This document shows, piece after piece, positions 8,192 to 13,002 of a DNA stretch of 13,002 bases; positions within the stretch are counted from its first letter, which is position 1, and each line of letters opens with the position of its first letter. This DNA comes from Betaproteobacteria bacterium (GTDB lineage Bacteria > Pseudomonadota > Gammaproteobacteria > Burkholderiales > Burkholderiaceae_C). Under the pieces are notes generated by a model, which was given only the letters and a program-made list of their open reading frames with translations, was not told the DNA's origin and ran no database searches. The stretch is from assembly GCA_009927195.1 (NCBI GenBank), contig RFNL01000207.1, positions 1 through 13,002 of the forward strand, in the 5' to 3' direction. The position numbers were made by a program, and so were the translations under genes.

Positions 8192-9006
8192 AAGTGGCCG
8201 CCATCCAAATGGTCTCAGGCACCGAGCGTGATGCCAATCTGGCGCAGGCCCGCCAAGCCCTGGCACAGGCCGCCGCGCAAGGGGCAGAGTTGGCCGTTTT
8301 GCCCGAGTATTTCTGCCTGCTGGGTCAACGCGACACCGACAAGCTGGCCATCCAGGAGGTGTTTGGCCAGGGACCCATCCAAACCATGCTGGCCCAAAGC
8401 GCGCGCGAGTTGGGCCTTTGGGTGGTGGGCGGCACCCTGCCGCTGACGGCGCCTGGGCAAACCCAGCGGGTGCGCAACAGTTGCTTGGTGTTCAACCCCG
8501 ATGGCGCGTGCGTGGCCCGCTACGACAAGATCCATTTGTTTGGCTTTGACAACGGCCATGAGCGCTACGACGAGTCGCGCGTGCTGCAAGCCGGTGACAC
8601 CCCCGCCTGGTTTGACCTGAGCGCGCGCGACGGCCAGACCTGGCGGGTGGGCTTGAGCATTTGCTATGACCTGCGTTTTCCCGAGTTGTACCGCCAACTC
8701 AGCCAGGCCGGCGCGCAACTGTTGCTGGTGCCCAGCGCCTTCACCCACACCACGGGCCAAGCCCATTGGGAGGTGTTGTTGCGCGCGCGCGCGATTGAAA
8801 ACCTGTGTTGGGTTTTGGCCAGCGCCCAGGGCGGCACGCATGCCAACGGCCGACGCACCTGGGGCCACAGCCAGTGCATCAACCCCTGGGGTGAAGTGGT
8901 GGCCCAACAGGCCACGGGCGAAGGCTTGGTGCTGGCCGAACTGGACATGGCCGCTTTGCTGCGCTGGCGCAGCCAATTGCCCGCCCTGGGCCAGCGGAGC
9001 CTGTGA
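8188..9006 (+). CDS. Carbon-nitrogen hydrolase, Nit1-type (probable deaminated-glutathione amidase)
   Basis: This 272-residue cytosolic amidase belongs to the nitrilase superfamily. The catalytic triad is visible: E40 in VLPEYF, K114 in YDKIHLFGFD, and the nucleophile C159 in SICYDLRFPELYR. The K-I-H-L-F and D-L-R-F-P-E-L contexts match the Nit1/NitFhit/YbeM branch, whose members hydrolyse deaminated glutathione, a side product of transaminases, so metabolite repair is the likeliest role. Exact substrate cannot be read from sequence. The start is GTG 8188, overlapping the yhdP stop by four bases, with AGGAAAGG at 8171-8178 as a good ribosome site nine bases upstream. The yhdP-nit pairing is common in beta- and gammaproteobacteria, often followed by tldD; here a two-component pair follows instead. 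No membrane segment or signal peptide is present. Confidence 0.92.
   Translation: MKVAAIQMVSGTERDANLAQARQALAQAAAQGAELAVLPEYFCLLGQRDTDKLAIQEVFGQGPIQTMLAQSARELGLWVVGGTLPLTAPGQTQRVRNSCLVFNPDGACVARYDKIHLFGFDNGHERYDESRVLQAGDTPAWFDLSARDGQTWRVGLSICYDLRFPELYRQLSQAGAQLLLVPSAFTHTTGQAHWEVLLRARAIENLCWVLASAQGGTHANGRRTWGHSQCINPWGEVVAQQATGEGLVLAELDMAALLRWRSQLPALGQRSL
8996..8999 (+). promoter_or_regulatory. Ribosome-binding site of the histidine kinase gene
   Basis: GGAG lies six bases before ATG 9006, within the last amidase codons. It supports a kinase start at 9006, in the frame that encodes membrane helix 1, rather than at ATG 9131 past the frameshift. Confidence 0.5.
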
Positions 9007-11053
9007 TGCGCTGGCGCCGGGCCTGGGCGGTGGATGCCCGCCGCTGGCTGCTGTGGGGACTGTTGCTGCTGCTGGTGGCGATGCTGTTGGTGGCCTTGGC
9101 TTGGTTGGCGCTGCGCTTGAAAAAGCCCAGATGCAAGACCTGCTCGAGCGAGACACCATTGACGCGGTGGGCGATGTGCGCGCCGCCATGCAGCGCAATG
9201 TGCAAACCTTGCAGTCGCTGCAACCCGAGGACCAAAGCCCCGCGTCTTGGATGGCGCCGGCCGAAGAGGTGATGCGCAATCATCGGGAATGGGTGCGGCT
9301 GGAGTGGCGTGATCCGGGCTTGCAGTTGCAGGTGGGTGTGGACAGCCCTTATCGCACACCGGTATTTGCCCGCTTGGGGCGCGACAACGCGCAAGTGGAG
9401 GTGGCCCAAGCGTGCGCCCTGGCCCAGCGCAACAGTGCTGCCGCCTATGCGCCCAGCACCTATGTGCCGCTGCCCGATGGTCTGGGCCTGGAGGTGATGG
9501 AGCTGTGCCTGCCCTGGTACCAGGGCGGACGGGTGCGTGGGTTTTTGGTCGCCAGTTATGCCCTGTCAGAAATGCTCGAGGCCATGGTGCGGCGCGAACA
9601 CACCCGTGCCCAGGAGGTCTCCTTCATCGAGCCCGATGGCACGCGTTTGGCCGTGCGCGGTGGTATCCACCGAGGCCAGCGCCTGTTCAGCGCCCAACAA
9701 CTGTTGGCCCTGCCGGGCTACACCCTGGTGCTGCGCTTGGACAGTTGGCGCGCCGAGCCCAATTGGTGGCCCCACTTGCTCACTGCCTTGGTGATGGGTT
9801 TGTCGCTGGCCTTGGTCACTGTGCTGGCTTTTCTAGCGCGCGACATGCGCCGGCGCCAACGTGCCGAGCGCGACCTGGCCGATGCCTTGGCCTTTCGCAA
9901 AGCCATGGAGGACTCGCTGGTCACGGGCTTGCGTGCGCGCGACCTGCAAGGCCGCATCACCTACGTCAACCCGGCGTTTTGCGAGATGGTGGGTTTCCGC
10001 GCCGACGAATTGCTCGGACAGGGCATTCCGGCCCCATATTGGCCGCCCGAGAAGGTGGACGAATACGGCAAACGCCAAGCCTGGCGCTTGGCAGGCAACA
10101 CGCCGCCGCGCGAGGGCACCGAATCGGAATTTCAGCGCAAGAACGGGGAGCGTTTTCCAGTGCTGATTTTTGAAGCACCGCTGATCAATGCCAAAGGCTT
10201 GCAAACCGGTTGGATGAGTGCGGTGCTCAATATCAGCAGCCAGCGCGCCAGTGAAGAATTGAGCCGCGCCACCCTCGACCGATTGCAAGCCACCGCCCGC
10301 TTGGCCACGGTGGGCGAGATGGCCTCCTTGCTCAGCCACGAGCTCAACCAACCCCTGGCCGCGATTGCCAGCTACGCCAGCGGCAGCCAAAATCTGTTGC
10401 AAACCCAAGCCCATGCAGCGGATGCGGTAGGGGCGCAGATCGGACAGGCCTTGGACCACATTGCCGAGCAAGCGCGCCGCGCAGGCTTGGTCATCAAAAG
10501 TGTGCACAACTTTGTGCGCCGACGCGATCAGTCGCGCCAGGCCGTGGCCGTGCAAACCCTGATCGACAGCATCTGGCCCTTGGTGACCTTGCAAGCGCGC
10601 AAAACCGGCGTGCAGTTGCTCATCGACTGCCCCACCGACTTGCCCAGTGTCTGGTGCGACCGCACCATGGTCGAGCAGGTGCTGATCAATTTGGCGCGCA
10701 ACGGCATACAGGCCATGCAATCTTTGCCCGCAGGCCAGGCGCGCGAACTGCGCTTATCGGTGCGCCCAGCCGTCAGCGCCGAGTTGGGCCAGTGTCTGGA
10801 GTTTGCCATGGCCGACAGGGGGGAGGGCATCAGCCCAGCGGTATCGGCCCAGTTGTACACCCCGTTTTTCACCACCAAGTCCGAGGGCATGGGCTTGGGC
10901 CTGAGCCTGTGCCGCACCGTCATCGAGCAGCACGGCGGGCGTTTGCAGCACCGCGCTGTGTGGCCATCGGGCACGGAATTCTTTTTCGCGCTGGCACTGG
11001 CCCCAACCGATGACAACACTTCGCCCCAGCGCCAGGCCCTGCCACAATCTTGA
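9006..11053 (+). CDS. Two-pass PAS sensor histidine kinase, DctS/FixL-like (frameshifted near its start)
   Basis: Restored with one base, the protein is 682 residues. The order is: membrane helix 1 (about 14-36), a periplasmic sensing region (to about 257), membrane helix 2 (about 258-278), a PAS domain (about 297-415; TYVNPAFCEMVGF), a HisKA domain with the phosphorylated H445 in LLSHELNQPLAAI, and an HATPase domain with N box LINLARNGIQAM (from about 560), D604-x-G-x-G and the GMGLGLSL lid box. ATG 9006 overlaps the amidase stop (TGATG) and has GGAG at 8996-8999. The first 40 codons are in the 9006 frame; everything from about 9125 is in the -1 frame. The first usable ATG in the second frame is 9131, which lacks helix 1. 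By architecture it resembles DctS of C4-dicarboxylate sensing, but no ligand can be assigned. Its partner is the regulator that follows one base after the stop. Confidence 0.88.
9117..9130 (+). other. Frameshift site in the histidine kinase (A run)
   Basis: The upstream frame reads Leu-Lys-Lys over five A residues at 9120-9124 and then leaves the family sequence. The downstream frame reads Ala-Gln-Met-Gln-Asp from 9125. Six A residues instead of five would join them as Leu-Lys-Lys-Ala-Gln-Met. A one-base error or deletion in the A run is the simplest cause. GAAAAAG is only a poor match to the A-AAA-AAG slippery sequence. Confidence 0.75.
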
Positions 11054-11054
11054 C

Positions 11055-11693
11055 ATGCAACCGGTTCAAGACGCTTGGGTGTTTGTGGTCGACGACGATG
11101 AAAGCGTGCGCCAGGCCTTGGCCTGGCTGCTGCGCTCGCGCGGTTTGCAAACCCTGGTCTTTGACAGCGCCGAGGGTTTGATCGATCACCTGGGCCTGAG
11201 CGCCACCCCCAAGGCCTTGGACCATGCCGCCTGTTTGTTGCTGGACGTGCGCATGCCCGGCATCAGTGGCCTGGCCTTGTTTGAGCGCTTGATCGACCAC
11301 GGCTGGCTGTCCCAGTTGCCGGTGATTTTCTTGACCGGACACGCCGATGTGCCAACCGCCGTCGACGCGGTCAAACGCGGCGCATTTGATTTTTGCGAAA
11401 AGCCGTTTTCAGACAACTCCCTGGTTGACCGGGTCGAGCAAGCGCTGCACCTTGCGGCCCAGCAACTCAAAGCGCGCCAGCGGCAACGCAGCCTGAGCGA
11501 ATTGATTGCGGGCCTGACCGAGCGCGAGCGCGAGGTCATGCATTGGGTGCTCGAGGGCTTGCCCAATAAATTGATCGCCGATCAATTGAACATCAGTGTG
11601 CGCACGGTCGAGGTGCACCGCGCCCGGGTGTTTGAAAAAATGGCGGTGCGCTCTGCCGTCGAATTGGCCAACCGCTTGCGGGCCAAAGCCTGA
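11055..11693 (+). CDS. FixJ/NarL-type response regulator
   Basis: This 212-residue transcription factor has an N-terminal receiver domain and a C-terminal LuxR-type helix-turn-helix. In the receiver the acidic pocket is D13-D14-D15 (FVVDDDES), the phosphorylated aspartate is D64 in LLLDVRMPGISG, the signalling Thr is T94 in FLTGHADV, and the conserved lysine is K116 in CEKPF. The DNA-binding part (about 150-210) shows LTEREREVM, KLIADQLNIS and RTVEVHR, the standard LuxR recognition helix. I chose ATG 11055, one base after the kinase stop (TGAcATG), over the in-frame ATG 11010 inside the kinase, because 11055 gives the usual short lead into the first strand. It should be phosphorylated by the kinase upstream. 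Target genes are unknown; FixJ relatives such as DctR control transport genes, but none is in the window. The stop is seven bases from the end of the convergent small gene. Confidence 0.93.
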   Translation: MQPVQDAWVFVVDDDESVRQALAWLLRSRGLQTLVFDSAEGLIDHLGLSATPKALDHAACLLLDVRMPGISGLALFERLIDHGWLSQLPVIFLTGHADVPTAVDAVKRGAFDFCEKPFSDNSLVDRVEQALHLAAQQLKARQRQRSLSELIAGLTEREREVMHWVLEGLPNKLIADQLNISVRTVEVHRARVFEKMAVRSAVELANRLRAKA

Positions 11694-11700
11694 TGCGGAT

Positions 11701-11853
11701 TCAATCAGGCGGCTTGGCACCTGACGGGGTATCGGTCTTGGGCGGATCGGGCTCGGCCGGTGGCTGGGGTGGCCGGCCCGAAAACATGGTCCACCACACG
11801 ATGAACACCAGCAGCAAACCCGCGCCCAAAGCCTCTAGCAAAATCAGCAACAT
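11701..11853 (-). CDS. Small single-pass membrane protein, unknown function (50 residues)
   Basis: An ATG-to-TGA frame on the - strand encodes 50 residues. The first 24 or so are a strongly hydrophobic helix (MLLILLEALGAGLLLVFIVW) ending in WWTMF. A short SGR and then a proline-rich acidic tail (PPQPPAEPDPPK) follow, finishing DTPSGAKPPD. This composition, a membrane anchor plus a disordered tail, is what a real small membrane protein looks like and is unlikely from a random frame. I do not recognise a named family. It fills the only gap between the response regulator and mltA. It converges on the regulator with seven bases between stops and lies head-to-head with mltA. If mltA starts at 11801 the two coding regions overlap by 53 bases. 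I see no clear ribosome site upstream. Confidence 0.6.
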   Translation of the reverse strand: MLLILLEALGAGLLLVFIVWWTMFSGRPPQPPAEPDPPKTDTPSGAKPPD

Positions 11854-13002
11854 TCAACGCGCAGGTGCAGTGTGGTTCATGGCGGCGATTGTAGGCAGCC
11901 TGCTCTCTTGCAGCTCACCGCCGCGCCAAATGGCCCCGCTGCCCGAGCGCCCCAATGCCATGGACAGCGGGTCTGCCCCCGCAGCAGCAACCGCCGCCCC
12001 GGCCGCACCAGCGGCCACCCAGGGCGTGCCGCGCGCGGGCTTGGCCGGTTTGCCCGGCACACCTGCGCCGGATCGGTCCATCAAGAGCCGCTGGACAGCG
12101 GTGCCTTGGGACGCCTTGCCCGGCTGGGGCGAGGACAGCATGCACGAGGCTTGGAACGCGTGGCTGAAAAACTGCGAACGCCCCGGCCCCTTGTTTGGCC
12201 CCTTGTGCGCCGATGTGCGCCGCCTGAGCATTGCCGATGCCGAGGAACAGCGCCTGTGGATGATCACCCGGCTGCAGCCCTACCGGGTCGAGCCGGTGCA
12301 GGGCAGCAGCGACGGTTTGCTCACCAGCTACTACGAACCGTTGCTGACGGCGACCCGTCAAAGCGCCCCCGGTTTTGGTGTGCCCTTGTATGCCCTCCCC
12401 GTGGCGGCACAACAAGCCCAGCGCCAGGGCCGCGCTTGGTACACACGGCAACAAATCGACAGCTTGCCCGAGGCCCGCGCGGCCCTGACCGGGCTGGAAA
12501 TCGCCTGGTTGGCCGACCCGATCGACGCGCTGGTGCTGCACATCCAAGGCTCGGGTCAGTTGCGCCTGCTAGAGCCTGATGGCCGCACGCGGCTGGTGCG
12601 CATGGCCTTTGCGGGCTCCAACGAGCAGCCCTATCAAAGCGTGGGCCGCTGGTTGCTCGATCAGGGCCTGGTGCGTGACGCGAGTTGGGCTGGCATCAAA
12701 GACTGGGTGGCGCGCAACCCGCAGCGCGCGCAAGAGATGCTGTGGGCCAACCCACGCTATGTGTTCTTCCGCGAAGAAGCCCTGAGCGAGGATGCGGCCG
12801 ATGCCGGCCCTCGGGGTGCCCAGGGCGTGCCGTTGACGGCCGGGCGCTCGATCGCGGTGGATCGCGAATCGATTCCCTACGCCACCCCGGTGTGGCTGGC
12901 CAGCTCAGGGCCCGCGCTGCGGGTCCAGCGCCTGGTATTTGCCCAAGACACGGGCAGCGCCATCGTGGGCGCGGTGCGGGCCGACTACTACGCCGGTTCG
13001 GG
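11801..13002 (+). CDS. mltA: Membrane-bound lytic murein transglycosylase A (3' end cut off)
   Basis: MltA is an outer-membrane lipoprotein that cuts peptidoglycan glycan strands, leaving anhydro-muramic ends. The frame (codons beginning at 11801, 11804 and so on) is open to the right edge without a stop. From ATG 11801 there is a basic leader (three Lys, one Arg), a hydrophobic core and a lipobox-like LLSC with the lipidated Cys at residue 37, then a Pro/Ala-rich linker. The catalytic region shows LTSYYEPLL, LVLHIQGSGQLRL, the F-A-G-S-N-x-Q-P-Y block and FAQDTGSAIVG. Near the edge A-D-Y-Y-A-G-S-G contains the probable catalytic Asp (codon 12983-12985), equivalent to D308 of E. coli MltA. The start is uncertain: GTG 11870 has AGGT nearby but would leave a signal peptide without positive charge, and ATG 11879 is shorter still. 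Confidence 0.88.
   Translation, partial: MNTSSKPAPKASSKISNIQRAGAVWFMAAIVGSLLSCSSPPRQMAPLPERPNAMDSGSAPAAATAAPAAPAATQGVPRAGLAGLPGTPAPDRSIKSRWTAVPWDALPGWGEDSMHEAWNAWLKNCERPGPLFGPLCADVRRLSIADAEEQRLWMITRLQPYRVEPVQGSSDGLLTSYYEPLLTATRQSAPGFGVPLYALPVAAQQAQRQGRAWYTRQQIDSLPEARAALTGLEIAWLADPIDALVLHIQGSGQLRLLEPDGRTRLVRMAFAGSNEQPYQSVGRWLLDQGLVRDASWAGIKDWVARNPQRAQEMLWANPRYVFFREEALSEDAADAGPRGAQGVPLTAGRSIAVDRESIPYATPVWLASSGPALRVQRLVFAQDTGSAIVGAVRADYYAGS

Noticed and set aside
6761..8266. Long - strand open frame of 501 residues opposite the yhdP end
   Set aside because: Antisense shadow with no recognisable domain, opposite strongly family-like YhdP C-terminal sequence.
8666..9124. N-terminal extension of the kinase frame back into the amidase gene
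   Set aside because: This part is an out-of-frame reading of the amidase (Cys/Pro/Arg/Trp-rich); the true kinase start is ATG 9006 in another frame.
8215..9279. - strand open frame of 354 residues opposite the amidase and kinase start
   Set aside because: No motif, and the amidase catalytic triad is intact on the + strand.
11705..11724. Inverted repeat TCAGG/CCTGA after the response regulator as a terminator
   Set aside because: The stem is only five pairs with a ten-base loop and no T run, and it lies within the small gene's coding sequence.
11755..11778. GGCCGG/CCGGCC inverted repeat with 12-base loop
   Set aside because: It falls in the proline codons of the small gene; GC-rich codon use explains it and there is no T run.

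Overview
The window is GC-rich, tightly packed chromosomal DNA with no intergenic stretch longer than about 50 bases and no mobile element, CRISPR array or RNA gene that I can recognise. The proteins (a stand-alone heptose-phosphate adenylyltransferase, GlnE, a YhdP/AsmA-like giant protein, a Nit-type amidase, a PAS histidine kinase with a FixJ-type regulator, and a lipoprotein MltA) and their order suggest a betaproteobacterium of the Burkholderiales, most like Comamonadaceae. That placement rests on recognising the protein families, not on a database search.

Layout. (1) 1-833 (+) is the 3' part of a MerR-type regulator with a cobalamin-binding domain carrying the CarH photoreceptor signature residues. 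It is followed after 28 bases by rfaE2/hldC (862-1356, +), an LPS heptose gene. (2) glnE (1382-4141, -) converges on rfaE2. It starts head-to-head with yhdP: both start codons sit in the same CATG tetranucleotide at 4139-4142. (3) From 4140 to 11693 four genes run on the + strand with overlapping or nearly touching ends: yhdP, a nitrilase-family amidase, a two-pass PAS histidine kinase, and a FixJ/NarL-type response regulator. This looks like one translationally coupled operon. (4) On the - strand, 11701-11853 encodes a 50-residue single-pass membrane protein. It overlaps or abuts the start of mltA, which runs off the right edge.

Two of the genes, yhdP (near 4780) and the histidine kinase (near 9120-9124), are each interrupted by a frameshift that one extra base would repair exactly. 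All other reading frames are clean. Either the sequence has single-base deletion errors or both genes are recently broken.

Together the genes serve the cell envelope (LPS core heptose, phospholipid traffic, peptidoglycan turnover), nitrogen control (GlnE), metabolite repair (Nit) and signalling. I do not see a clearly new multi-gene system. The points most worth a second look are the B12/light-type regulator, the head-to-head glnE/yhdP starts, the small membrane protein, and the two frameshifts.
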